A stretch of 43,783 bases of DNA from contig JAIOAW010000023.1 in the NCBI GenBank assembly GCA_019873625.1, positions 1-43,783 of the forward strand, written 5' to 3'. The notes beneath the pieces are model-generated. The model saw only the letters and a list, made by a program, of their open reading frames with translations, did no database searches and was not told the origin of the DNA. This document shows positions 31,288 through 39,680 of the stretch, piece by piece; position 1 is the stretch's first letter, and each line of letters starts with the position of its first letter. Position numbers and translations under genes: made by a program. The stretch is from Chloroflexota bacterium. Its GTDB lineage: Bacteria > Chloroflexota > Anaerolineae > UBA1429.

Positions 31288-33215
31288 CCCTGCTCCTCGG
31301 CTAGGCTGGCCAGGCGCTCCCACTCCTCCAGCCGCTCGGCCAGGGCTTGCTCGATGGCCTCGTATTCGCGCCCCAGGGCGGCGACGCGGGCCGCATCCTG
31401 CGCGGCGCTGGCCGCATCCAACCGAGAGGCGGTGCGCTCCAAGGCCTCTTCCAATTGGGCGATTTCGCGCTCCAAGGTGTGTAGGCGCTCCTCGCGCCGG
31501 CGCAGGGCCAACTGTCTCTGCCGCAGGGCGCGCTGGCGCATCGCCCACTCGGACGCGCTATCCTCCTTGGCGAGCGCCCGTTCGGCGGCGAGGGCCTGTT
31601 TGGCGGCCTGATAGGCCGTATAGTTCCCCTCGAACTGGCGCAGTTCCCCCTGTTCGATTTCCCAAATGTGCGTGGCCAGGGCGTCAATCAAATAGCGGTC
31701 ATGCGAGACAAAGAGGATCGTCCCCTCGAACTCGCCGAGCACCTGCTGAAGCACTTCTTGTGAAGCGATATCGAGGTGCGTCGTCGGCTCATCCAAGATG
31801 AGCAGGTTTGCCCCACGGAGCGTCAGGAGGCAGAGCGCCAGGCGCGCGAGTTCCCCGCCCGAAAGGACGGCCGTCTCTTTGAATACCTCCTCCCCCGAAA
31901 AAAGGAACCGCCCCAAGATGTGGCGCGCCTCCTCGGCCAAGAGGCCGCTAGAAGCCATCACCTGCTCGAGCACCGTCAGGGTCGGGTCGAGCCAACCGGG
32001 CGCCTGCGGCAAATAGCCGATGCGCACACTCGCCCCCAGGCGGATGTGCCCTTCCAGCGGCTTGAGTTCCCCCAAGATGGTGCGGATGAACGTCGTCTTG
32101 CCGGAGCCATTCGGCCCCAAAAGGGCCACACGATTTCCCCGTTCGACGAGTATCGGCCCCGTGCGAAAGAGGATGCGAGGGCTGCCCTCGCCCTCAGCCT
32201 GGCCCGGCGGCGCACTGAACCCGATGGTTATCCCATCCTGTGCGATGAGCACCTGATCGCCCGAGCGCAGGTCGGCCTCCAGGCGCATAGCCATCGTGCG
32301 ATCTTGCCGGGGGGCCTCCAAACGCGCCAAGCGGTTGAGGCGCTTTTCGCGCCCTTTGGCCTCGCGCGACCTTTGGCCCGCCTTGTAACGGCGGATGAAT
32401 TCCTCCGTCTTGGCGATGTAGGCCTGTTGGGCCTCGAACTCGCGCTCGGCGCGCAGGCGCTTCGCCTCTCGCTGCTCGACGTAATGGCTGTAATTGCCCC
32501 GATAGGCCTCCAGGCGGCCATGGTTCAATTCCCATACCCGCGTGGCCACCTTATCGAGAAAATACCGGTCGTGCGAGACGACGATGAGGCTGTGCGGCCA
32601 ACTTTGCAGATAGCCCTCCAGCCACTCCAACGCCGCCAAATCGAGATAGTTCGTCGGCTCATCGAGCACGAGGAGTTCCGGCGCTTGCAGGAGGAGGCGC
32701 GCCAGGAGGGCGCGCGTGATCTGCCCGCCGCTCAAGATGGCGATGGGCCAAGAATAGGTCTCCGGCCCGAACCCTAAACCGCTCAGCACCCGTTGGATGC
32801 GGTTCTCGTACTCGTAGCCGCCCGCGAGTTCAAAGCGCTCCGCCGCCTCGGCATAGCGGCGCATCGCCTCTTCGGAGGCGGGGTGAAGGGCCATCTCGTG
32901 GGCCAGGTCTTCAAGGGCGGCCTGCTGCGCGCGCAACTCGGCAAAGACGTTCAACATCTCGCCATAGAGCGTCTGGTCGCTAGCCAGCGTGGGCTTTTGG
33001 GGCAGGTAGCCGATGCGCAGGCCCCGCGCCCGGCGGATCGTGCCGGCCGAAGGCTCCTCCAGGCCCACCAGGAGCCGTAGAAGGGTCGTCTTGCCGGCGC
33101 CGTTTGGGCCGACGAGGGCAATCTTATCCCCCCTGGCCACCGAGAGCTCCAGCCCCGAGAAGACCTCTTGCGCGCCGTAGAATTTGCTCAGCCCTGAGGC
33201 AGAAAGGATGGACAT
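31284..33215 (-). CDS. ABC-F family ATPase (Uup/EttA-like)
   Basis: ABC-F proteins have two ATPase domains and no membrane domain; they act on ribosomes. The 643-residue protein has GPNGAGKTTLLR, LSGGQITRALLARLL and LVLDEPTNYLD in domain 1. The linker between the domains includes the basic region RRYKAGQRSREAKGREKR. Domain 2 has GPNGSGKTTFIR, LSGGELARLALCLL and LILDEPTTHLD. A C-terminal coiled coil of about 90 residues (REERLHTLEREIAQLEEALE) is of Uup type. The ATG at 33215 is preferred to an upstream TTG. It heads the coaE-small membrane protein-amidase transcript. It could be an antibiotic-protection type; its lack of a special linker makes housekeeping more likely. Confidence 0.92.
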   Translation of the reverse strand: MSILSASGLSKFYGAQEVFSGLELSVARGDKIALVGPNGAGKTTLLRLLVGLEEPSAGTIRRARGLRIGYLPQKPTLASDQTLYGEMLNVFAELRAQQAALEDLAHEMALHPASEEAMRRYAEAAERFELAGGYEYENRIQRVLSGLGFGPETYSWPIAILSGGQITRALLARLLLQAPELLVLDEPTNYLDLAALEWLEGYLQSWPHSLIVVSHDRYFLDKVATRVWELNHGRLEAYRGNYSHYVEQREAKRLRAEREFEAQQAYIAKTEEFIRRYKAGQRSREAKGREKRLNRLARLEAPRQDRTMAMRLEADLRSGDQVLIAQDGITIGFSAPPGQAEGEGSPRILFRTGPILVERGNRVALLGPNGSGKTTFIRTILGELKPLEGHIRLGASVRIGYLPQAPGWLDPTLTVLEQVMASSGLLAEEARHILGRFLFSGEEVFKETAVLSGGELARLALCLLTLRGANLLILDEPTTHLDIASQEVLQQVLGEFEGTILFVSHDRYLIDALATHIWEIEQGELRQFEGNYTAYQAAKQALAAERALAKEDSASEWAMRQRALRQRQLALRRREERLHTLEREIAQLEEALERTASRLDAASAAQDAARVAALGREYEAIEQALAERLEEWERLASLAEEQG

Positions 33216-33244
33216 CCCCAAACCCTTCCGGAAATTGCTCGGCT

Positions 33245-33274
33245 ATTATACCACACCCACCCTGGCCTACCCAA
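33245..33274 (-). promoter_or_regulatory. Promoter of the ABC-F-coaE operon
   Basis: A perfect TATAAT lies 29 nt before the ATG, with TTGGGT 18 bp further upstream. Confidence 0.65.
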
Positions 33275-33289
33275 TGGAGCGTTCTTCTC

Positions 33290-33333
33290 CCAATAAAAAC
33301 TCCTTCTGTGGGCTAATGCCCACAGAAGGAGTT
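33290..33333 (-). terminator. Terminator after the AmiS/UreI-like gene
   Basis: A perfect 16-bp stem (arms AACTCCTTCTGTGGGC and complement) with a 4-nt loop is followed on the minus strand by TTTTTATT. It insulates the ABC-F operon promoter. Confidence 0.9.
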
Positions 33334-33407
33334 GGCCAAACCTTCGATTTTGCCGCAACACGAACCCCTATGAGGCGAGTGGGAAAGTGCGAATCGCCGC
33401 TTTTTTA

Positions 33408-33911
33408 TTAGGTCAGGCCCCCCATAAGCACCAACACGGCTAGGATCCCATGGATAGGCCCGGCGATAACCAAAACCCATGCTGTCGCCTTCCGCAAGAC
33501 GGTGAAGGGAATAGCCAGATAGAAGAAGAGCATCGCAAAGGCGATGAATTGCACCACGCCGCATATCAGCCCGGCTAGGCTAAACGCGGATACGATGCTG
33601 TATATCATCTGGACTATCATCACCACCGCCCCAAAGGCGCTATAGAACCCCAACCCTCGTGCGTCGAAATCCCACAAACCCACGCCGGCCACCAGCGCCG
33701 CATAGATCGCCCAAACGACTACCGCAGCAGAGAGGGCTGAAGCCGAAGCCGGCGTAAGGAGAGGCAGGGGCTTCAGGGCAAGGAGCAAGGCAAGAAGGGT
33801 CGCCCCTGCAGCCCCTATCAATCCCGTCGTTTTGGGCGCTGAAAAGCCAAACAACTGCCAGGCGTGCATAAACATAACCACACCCAGAATCAAACCCGCT
33901 ACAACCGCCAT
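33408..33911 (-). CDS. Six-segment membrane protein, possibly AmiS/UreI family
   Basis: The 167-residue protein has about six hydrophobic segments. GLWDFDARGLGFYSAFGAV resembles the GLDWRPYSWYSLF part of UreI, and the ending AWVLVIAGPIHGILAVL resembles the final helix of that family. UreI and AmiS are proton-gated or passive channels for urea and short-chain amides. No urease or amidase gene is in the window, so the assignment is tentative. GGAGGGGG precedes the ATG. It is monocistronic with a strong terminator. Confidence 0.6.
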   Translation of the reverse strand: MAVVAGLILGVVMFMHAWQLFGFSAPKTTGLIGAAGATLLALLLALKPLPLLTPASASALSAAVVVWAIYAALVAGVGLWDFDARGLGFYSAFGAVVMIVQMIYSIVSAFSLAGLICGVVQFIAFAMLFFYLAIPFTVLRKATAWVLVIAGPIHGILAVLVLMGGLT

Positions 33912-34002
33912 CGTCCCCCTCCTTCAGGTTCCCTTGCCACTCGCCTCGACATAATGATATGACATAAATTATAATCAGTAAAATCTTCTTCAACCCTCGT
34001 TT

Positions 34003-34031
34003 TTGACCATCTCCCCTTTTTGGGGCACAAT
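34003..34031 (+). promoter_or_regulatory. Possible gpmA promoter
   Basis: TTGACC and CACAAT are 17 bp apart; a nearby TATGAT at 34035-34040 is an alternative -10. The 170-bp divergent gap is A/T-rich. Confidence 0.4.
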
Positions 34032-34086
34032 AAATATGATACGTCTGCGAACCGTAGTATATGCCCCTTGAAATGGAGTAATGGCG

Positions 34087-34839
34087 ATGCACACACTGGT
34101 TCTCGTTCGCCACGGCGAGAGTATCTGGAATTTGGAAAACCGCTTCACGGGCTGGACGGATGTGGACCTCTCTGAAAAGGGCAAAGAGGAAGCCAAACAG
34201 GCCGCCCAATTCCTCATCGAGGGCGGCTATACGTTCGATGTGGCCTATACCTCCGTCCTCAAGCGCGCCATCCGCACGCTGTGGATCATCCTCGACGAGA
34301 TGGACCTGATGTGGATTCCCGTCTACCGCTCCTGGCGCCTCAACGAACGGCATTATGGCGCCCTACAAGGCCTGAACAAGGCCGAGACGGCCGCCCTGCA
34401 CGGCGAGGAGCAGGTGCACATCTGGCGGCGCTCCTATGACGTGCCGCCCCCGCCCCTCACGGAGGACGACCCGCGCCACCCCAGGCGAGATCGCCGCTAT
34501 GCTAGCCTCTCCAAAGAGGAACTCCCCCTGACGGAGAGCCTCAAAGATACCGTCAAGCGGATGCTCCCCTATTGGCATGAAACCATCGCGCCCGTGGTCA
34601 AGGCGGGCCAGCGCGTGCTCATCGTGGCCCACGGCAACAGCCTGCGTGCCCTGGTCAAATATCTCGATCATATCTCCGATCAAGAGATCACCGAACTCAA
34701 CATCCCCACGGGCAGCCCCCTGGTGTACGAGTTGGATGACGATCTCCGGCCGATCCGCCATTATTATTTGGACCCCGAGGCCGAGGCCAAGGCCGCGGCC
34801 GTCGCCGCTCAGGCCAAGGTCAGGAACACGGAACAGTAG
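34087..34839 (+). CDS. gpmA: 2,3-bisphosphoglycerate-dependent phosphoglycerate mutase
   Basis: GpmA interconverts 3- and 2-phosphoglycerate in glycolysis. The 250-residue protein has the phospho-His motif LVRHGES (His9), [44 protein letters not shown] and the second His in [14 protein letters not shown]. The second ATG is chosen because GGAG is 8 nt from it but only 2 nt from the first. A short Ala/Lys-rich tail is added. It faces pgk-pfkA, placing three glycolytic genes together. Confidence 0.95.
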   Translation: MHTLVLVRHGESIWNLENRFTGWTDVDLSEKGKEEAKQAAQFLIEGGYTFDVAYTSVLKRAIRTLWIILDEMDLMWIPVYRSWRLNERHYGALQGLNKAETAALHGEEQVHIWRRSYDVPPPPLTEDDPRHPRRDRRYASLSKEELPLTESLKDTVKRMLPYWHETIAPVVKAGQRVLIVAHGNSLRALVKYLDHISDQEITELNIPTGSPLVYELDDDLRPIRHYYLDPEAEAKAAAVAAQAKVRNTEQ

Positions 34840-34853
34840 CGCGCCCCAAAAGG

Positions 34854-34892
34854 AAGCGGCCCCACAACCCTCGGGTTGTGGGGCCGCTTTTT
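34854..34892 (+). terminator. Terminator between gpmA and pfkA
   Basis: A perfect 16-bp G/C-rich stem with a CTCG loop is followed by TTTTT on the plus strand. The minus side has a broken TTCCTTTT tract, so it may serve both genes. Confidence 0.9.
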
Positions 34893-34912
34893 CTGCCCAA
34901 AGGCCAATCGCT

Positions 34913-35896
34913 CTACTTGGCGAGCACCCGCGCCATCTCGTAATCGTGCGCGTCTATGGTGCGCGTGCGGGCCACCACCTCCGCCAAAGGCGTTGCCGCC
35001 AAGCGCCCTTCGAGCACGCCCACCATCACGCCGCTCGCCCCTTGGGCCAGTTGCCGCACGGCCTCTGCCCCCAGCCGCGTAGCCCAAAAACGGTCATACG
35101 CCGTGGGCGAGCCGCCGCGCTGAATATGCCCCAGCAGGCTCAAACGGACCTCAAACCCCGTCTCGGCGCGGCGTTTGGCCATCGCCTCGGCCATCTCTGC
35201 CGCGGAGGGTTTGGCACCCTCGGCCACCATCACGATGCAGTGCTTCTTGCCGCGCACGTAAGCGGCGGCGATTTCTTGGATCACCTGCTCCAGGGTGTAG
35301 GGCGCCTCCGGGATGCAGACCATCTCCGCGCCGCCCGCGATCCCCGCCATCAGCGCCAAATAGCCCGACTTTTGGCCGGCTACCTCGATGAGGAAGGCCT
35401 GCTCGTGCGAAGAGGCCGTGTCTTTGATGCGGTCTATGGCATCCAGGGCCGTGTTGAGCGCCGTATCCACGCCAATGGCCATATCGGTGCCGTACACGTC
35501 GTTCTCGATGGTCGCCGGCACCCCCACCGTCGGGAAGCCGGCCTCGCTGAGCGCCTGGGCGCCGTGCATACTCCCATCGCCGCCGATGATCACCAATCCC
35601 TCAATCCCGGCCTCGTTCAGGCTGCGCAGGGCCTGCCGCACCCCGAGGGGCGAACGCAAGAGGTCGCTCCGCGAGGAGCCGAGGATGGTGCCCCCACGGC
35701 CGATAATGTTGCTCACCGAACGCGAGGTGAGCGGTTCGCCGATGCCCTGCAACAGGCCAGCGAACCCCCGTTCGATGCCGTATGGCGCCCACCCCAGGGC
35801 GAGCGCCATACGCACCACGGCGCGCACGATGGCATTTTGCCCGGGGCTATCGCTCCCACTCGTGAGGACGGCCAACCGCCGCCTTGGCTCGCTCAT
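34913..35896 (-). CDS. pfkA: Phosphofructokinase-family protein with altered active site
   Basis: The 327-residue protein is a full-length PfkA homologue: LTSGSDSPGQNA, RGGTILGSSRS, IIGGDGSMHGA (the G108 after Asp is the ATP-type signature), GKKHCIVMVAEG and LGHIQRGGSPTAYDR. Compared with E. coli PfkA, the catalytic Asp127 is Glu (E131 in PATIEND). The substrate Arg162 and Arg171 correspond to Gln166 and Gln175, and the first loop reads SGSD instead of SGGD. These changes make ordinary fructose-6-phosphate kinase activity uncertain; it might use another sugar phosphate. It follows pgk by 18 bp with GAGGGAAAG before the ATG. Confidence 0.88.
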   Translation of the reverse strand: MSEPRRRLAVLTSGSDSPGQNAIVRAVVRMALALGWAPYGIERGFAGLLQGIGEPLTSRSVSNIIGRGGTILGSSRSDLLRSPLGVRQALRSLNEAGIEGLVIIGGDGSMHGAQALSEAGFPTVGVPATIENDVYGTDMAIGVDTALNTALDAIDRIKDTASSHEQAFLIEVAGQKSGYLALMAGIAGGAEMVCIPEAPYTLEQVIQEIAAAYVRGKKHCIVMVAEGAKPSAAEMAEAMAKRRAETGFEVRLSLLGHIQRGGSPTAYDRFWATRLGAEAVRQLAQGASGVMVGVLEGRLAATPLAEVVARTRTIDAHDYEMARVLAK

Positions 35897-35914
35897 CTTT
35901 CCCTCGATGGCACG

Positions 35915-37090
35915 CTATTTCTTATCGTTCAACGCGGCGATGCCGGGCAGTTCGATGCCCTCCAAGAACTCGAGCGAGGCCCCGCCCCCCGTAGAGATGT
36001 GGGTTATCCGGTCGGCCACGCCCGATTGCTCCACCGCTGCCGCCGAATCGCCCCCGCCGATGATGGTCACCCCTTGGCTCTCGGCCATCGCCCTGGCCAG
36101 GGCAAAGGTCCCCTCGGCAAAGGGCGGCAGTTCGAACACGCCCATCGGGCCGTTCCACACCACGGTGCCGGCCGCCTTGACCTTTTCGGCGTAGAGGGCC
36201 ACCGTTTGTGGGCCGATATCGAGCACGCGCCAGCCCGGCGTCACGCCATCGGCCGGCACCACGCGCTTTTGCGCCTCTGCCGAAAAGGCGTCGGCCACCA
36301 CGACATCCACGGGCAAATAGAGTTTGCCCTCGCCTGCGGCCATCAACTCCTTGGCCAGAGGGACGCTCGCCTCCTCCACGAGGGAATCGCCCATCTCGTA
36401 GCCCTTGGCTTTTAGGAAGGTGTTCGCCATGCCTCCGCCGATGAGGAGCATATCCGCCTTGGAGAGGAGGTTTTTGATGACGCCGATCTTATCCGAAATC
36501 TTGGCGCCTCCCAGCACCGCCACAAAGGGCCGGGTGGGGTTCTCTAAGGCTTGGCCCAAGAAGGTGAGTTCCTTTTCCAAAAGGAACCCCGCCACGGCCG
36601 GCAAATAGGCCGCCACCCCCGCTGTGGAGGCGTGGGCGCGGTGCGCCGTGCCAAAGGCGTCGTTCACATAGACGTCGGCCAACGCGGCCAACTGCCGCGC
36701 AAAGGCGGGGTCGTTCTTTTCCTCTTCGGGGTGAAAGCGCAAGTTCTCCAAGAGGAGCACATCGCCGGGGTTCATCGCCTTCGCCGCCGCCTCGACCTCT
36801 GAGCCGACGCAATCGTTCAATTTGTTCACCGGGCGCCCCAAGAGTTCCTCCAGGCGTTTGGCGACGGGGTCCAGGCGGAGAGATTCCGTCACCCCTTTGG
36901 GCCGGCCCAAGTGCGAGCACAGAATCACCGCTGCGCCATGCTCAAGGAGGTATTGAATGGTCGGCACAGCCGCGCGGATGCGCATATCATCGGTGATGCG
37001 GCGAGATTCATCGAGCGGCACGTTGAAATCGCAGCGCACCAGCGCGCGTTTGCCGGCCCAATCCACATCGCGGATGGTCATCTTTTTCAT
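35915..37090 (-). CDS. pgk: Phosphoglycerate kinase
   Basis: Pgk makes ATP from 1,3-bisphosphoglycerate. The 391-residue protein has [89 protein letters not shown] and [13 protein letters not shown]. All are conserved sites of the two-domain enzyme. AGGAGG precedes the ATG. It has its own promoter and leads the pgk-pfkA operon. No gap gene is adjacent, which is unusual but not rare. Confidence 0.97.
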   Translation of the reverse strand: MKKMTIRDVDWAGKRALVRCDFNVPLDESRRITDDMRIRAAVPTIQYLLEHGAAVILCSHLGRPKGVTESLRLDPVAKRLEELLGRPVNKLNDCVGSEVEAAAKAMNPGDVLLLENLRFHPEEEKNDPAFARQLAALADVYVNDAFGTAHRAHASTAGVAAYLPAVAGFLLEKELTFLGQALENPTRPFVAVLGGAKISDKIGVIKNLLSKADMLLIGGGMANTFLKAKGYEMGDSLVEEASVPLAKELMAAGEGKLYLPVDVVVADAFSAEAQKRVVPADGVTPGWRVLDIGPQTVALYAEKVKAAGTVVWNGPMGVFELPPFAEGTFALARAMAESQGVTIIGGGDSAAAVEQSGVADRITHISTGGGASLEFLEGIELPGIAALNDKK

Positions 37091-37138
37091 AGGAGCCTCC
37101 TACCTCTTGCGATCTCAAAATCCCTTCGAAGCGGCGGC

Positions 37139-37167
37139 ATTCTAGCACAAGGCCCGCCTCGTGTAAA
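37139..37167 (-). promoter_or_regulatory. Promoter of the pgk-pfkA operon
   Basis: TTTACA and TAGAAT are separated by 17 bp on the minus strand. Confidence 0.75.
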
Positions 37168-37208
37168 GAGGCGCCCACGCTGAAGCGAGGCTCTAGCACG
37201 CCGCATCC

Positions 37209-37256
37209 GGAGCGCGGGCCTCCTGGCCCGCGGGCGAGGCAGGAGCCTCGCGCTCC
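37209..37256 (+). repeat. Dispersed 48-bp double-hairpin repeat, copy B
   Basis: It is the same two-hairpin unit as 12653-12700 in opposite orientation, with 46 of 48 identical positions. Related sequence continues upstream to about 37178. It lies in the divergent gap between the pgk and oxidoreductase promoters. Confidence 0.8.
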
Positions 37257-37269
37257 CGTGCAGGGCGCT

Positions 37270-37298
37270 TTGCCGCCTAACGTCGTGCGGTGTAGAAT
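37270..37298 (+). promoter_or_regulatory. Promoter of the Gfo/Idh/MocA gene
   Basis: TTGCCG and TAGAAT are 17 bp apart, with the ATG 30 nt downstream. Confidence 0.7.
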
Positions 37299-37328
37299 CA
37301 TCCAGAACCTTTCCCAAGAGAGGATACG

Positions 37329-38354
37329 ATGAGCCAAACGACACGCGCCGTCTTGGTGGGGTGCGGAGGAATCAGCCGCACCTGGCTACGCAGCATCGCC
37401 GAAATGCCCGAGGTCGAGATCGTCGGCCTGGTGGATATCGCCGAAGAGGCAGCCCGCGCCCGCGCCCAGGAGTTCAACCTCCAGGTGCCCACAGGCGCCG
37501 ACCTTGCCTCAATGCTCGAACGTACCCGGCCCGATGCGGTGTTCAACTGCACCATCCCTGAGGCCCACAAAGAGGTTACCCTCACGGCGCTGGCCTATGG
37601 GTGCCACGTCTTGGGAGAAAAACCCTTGGCCGATTCGATGGAGAACGCCCGCGCGATGATCGCCGCGGCTAACGAGGCCGGCAAGATTTTGGCCGTCATC
37701 CAAAACCGCCGCTATGATGCGCGCATCCGCCGCTTGCGCCACTTTATCGAGAGCGGCGCGATCGGCCCCCTCACCACGGCCAACTGCGATTTCTACATCG
37801 GGGCGCACTTTGGCGGGTTCCGAGACCATATGGAGCACGTCCTCCTGCTGGATATGGCCATTCACACCTTTGACGCGGCGCGGTTCATCACGGGGTCAGA
37901 CCCCGTTTCCGTTTACTGCCACGAATGGAACCCCGCCGGCTCCTGGTACGATCACGATGCGTCGGCCGTGGCCATCTTTGAGATGACGGGCGGCATCGTC
38001 TTTACCTACCGGGGGAGTTGGTGCGCCGAGGGGCTGAACACCACTTGGGAGGGGGATTGGCGCCTCATTGGCCAGAAGGGCAGCGCCCGCTGGGATGGCG
38101 CCGACGCTATGGAGGCCGAAGTGGCCGTCAAAACGGGGTCTTTTATCTCCGAACTCGAGCGGCTGACCATCCCCCCGTATGACGCGGGGGCCAAGGTGGG
38201 CGGCCATGCGGGGGTCATCCGCGAATTTGTGCACTGCGTCCAGCATGGCGGCCAGCCCGAGACGGCGGCTACCGATAACATCAAGAGCCTGGCGATGGTC
38301 TTTGGCGCCATCGAAAGCGCTCGCCTGGGCAAGCCCGTCTCCATCGCGGTGTAG
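37329..38354 (+). CDS. Gfo/Idh/MocA-family NAD(P)-dependent oxidoreductase
   Basis: This family oxidises or reduces sugars, inositols and their derivatives. The 341-residue protein has the Rossmann start AVLVGCGGISRTWLRS and the signature HVLGEKPLADS with the catalytic Lys near residue 97. LLLDMAIHTFDAARFITG carries the substrate-site Asp and His. The C-terminal sheet domain follows (VFTYRGSWCAEGL). GAGAGG precedes the ATG. A solute-binding lipoprotein gene follows 36 bp on, which suggests uptake and metabolism of one carbohydrate. Substrate unknown. Confidence 0.9.
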   Translation: MSQTTRAVLVGCGGISRTWLRSIAEMPEVEIVGLVDIAEEAARARAQEFNLQVPTGADLASMLERTRPDAVFNCTIPEAHKEVTLTALAYGCHVLGEKPLADSMENARAMIAAANEAGKILAVIQNRRYDARIRRLRHFIESGAIGPLTTANCDFYIGAHFGGFRDHMEHVLLLDMAIHTFDAARFITGSDPVSVYCHEWNPAGSWYDHDASAVAIFEMTGGIVFTYRGSWCAEGLNTTWEGDWRLIGQKGSARWDGADAMEAEVAVKTGSFISELERLTIPPYDAGAKVGGHAGVIREFVHCVQHGGQPETAATDNIKSLAMVFGAIESARLGKPVSIAV

Positions 38355-38390
38355 CGGGCGCGTATCGAGCGAAAGGAGGAATTCCTATCT

Positions 38391-39671
38391 ATGTTTCGCC
38401 GTATTGTCCTCGCCCTTATGAGCGTTATCCTAACCCTTTTGCCCCTATCGGCCTGCGTGCCCAAGATGATGATGCCCGCCTCGGAGCCGGTCACGCTCAC
38501 CGTGGCCTATCGCGGAGAGCGGCCAGAGATGAAGGCCCTGTTCGAGCGCTTTACCCAGGCGCACCCCAACATCAAGGTGCAGGCCCTCGAGGTCACCGGC
38601 CCCGGCGCCGATTTGCGCCGCACCATCGCCGCCTCAGAGGTTGACCTCTTTCGCGATTCGCGCGATTCCCTTTCTTATTACATCTCCTCGAACCTCATCC
38701 GCCCCTTGGATGAGATGCAGTTGATGGATTGGGCGGATATCCGCGACGATTACTTTCCCAACACGTGGGAGGCCCTCAACGTAGGCGGCCAGCAGTGGGG
38801 CATCCCGGCGGGGGTGGACGTGCTCGTGGCCTACATCAACCTCGATCAGGCCAGCGCCCTTGGCGTGGCCGTGCCCAATAACAACTGGGACCTGTTCGAT
38901 TTTCTCGACGTGACGAACAAGTTGAACTTCCCCGAGGGCTTGCCCAACAGTTCGGCGCGGCTCTTTGGCTTTTGCACCTCCCCCACCTCGATGGACCCCA
39001 TCGTCTTTGTGTACCTGCACGGCGGGGGCATTGTGGATAACATCAACGACCCCAAGCGCCCCACGCTGGATGATCCGCGCACCGTAGAGGCCGTCCAGTG
39101 GTATGCCGATCTTTTTAACCGCTACGGCGTGGCGCCCAAGGCGGACCTCTTGCGGCAGGCCTTCCCGCGTTACGGCATCACCGAGGCCCAAGTGCGCGGG
39201 GGGTGCGCCGTATGGCTGGGGCAATACAGCACGCGCGGCGGGCGGAATATGCCCATCGAGTGGACCATCAAATGGAAGATGCTCCCCCTCCCCAAAGATG
39301 CCGTGCAAGCGGGGTTTGGCGACGTAGAGGGCTATTTTATCACGACGAAATCGGCGCACCCCAAAGAGGCGCTCCTCCTGGCGCGGTATTTGGCGGATAG
39401 TTGGCAGGCCGCGGGGGGCCTCCTCCCGCCGAGGCGGTCGCTCGCCACGAGCAAAGATTACGCCAAGGCCGCCGGCGAGGAGATGGCCACCATCGCCGTG
39501 AGCCAAAGCGAGAACCTCATCGTCGTTCCGGCGGTGCTCTCGGCGAGCCTGGAAGGGGTAGGACAGATCTTTTTCAACGCACTGACGACGATCATCAACG
39601 AGGACCTGGATGCCGCCTCGGTGCTCGGAGAGGCCCAGGCCCGCGCGGAGGCCCTCTTCAAAAAACCCTAG
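38391..39671 (+). CDS. ABC-transporter solute-binding lipoprotein (family 1)
   Basis: The 426-residue protein has a lipoprotein signal with Cys22 in LLPLSAC, followed by TLTVAYRGERPEMKALFERFTQAHPNIKV. That opening is the classic start of the sugar-type extracellular binding fold. WGIPAGVDVLVAYINLDQ and LARYLADSWQAAGGLLPPRRSLA are also typical. AAAGGAGG lies upstream. No permease or ATPase genes follow; the next gene is on the other strand, so it must share permeases encoded elsewhere. Ligand probably a carbohydrate (inference from family and the oxidoreductase neighbour). Confidence 0.9.
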   Translation: MFRRIVLALMSVILTLLPLSACVPKMMMPASEPVTLTVAYRGERPEMKALFERFTQAHPNIKVQALEVTGPGADLRRTIAASEVDLFRDSRDSLSYYISSNLIRPLDEMQLMDWADIRDDYFPNTWEALNVGGQQWGIPAGVDVLVAYINLDQASALGVAVPNNNWDLFDFLDVTNKLNFPEGLPNSSARLFGFCTSPTSMDPIVFVYLHGGGIVDNINDPKRPTLDDPRTVEAVQWYADLFNRYGVAPKADLLRQAFPRYGITEAQVRGGCAVWLGQYSTRGGRNMPIEWTIKWKMLPLPKDAVQAGFGDVEGYFITTKSAHPKEALLLARYLADSWQAAGGLLPPRRSLATSKDYAKAAGEEMATIAVSQSENLIVVPAVLSASLEGVGQIFFNALTTIINEDLDAASVLGEAQARAEALFKKP

Positions 39672-39680
39672 ACCGCCCCA

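Noticed and set aside
34577-36415. A 612-codon plus-strand open frame across gpmA, pfkA and pgk
   Set aside because: It is antisense to two unmistakable glycolytic genes, has no motif, and reflects the low stop frequency of G+C-rich DNA.
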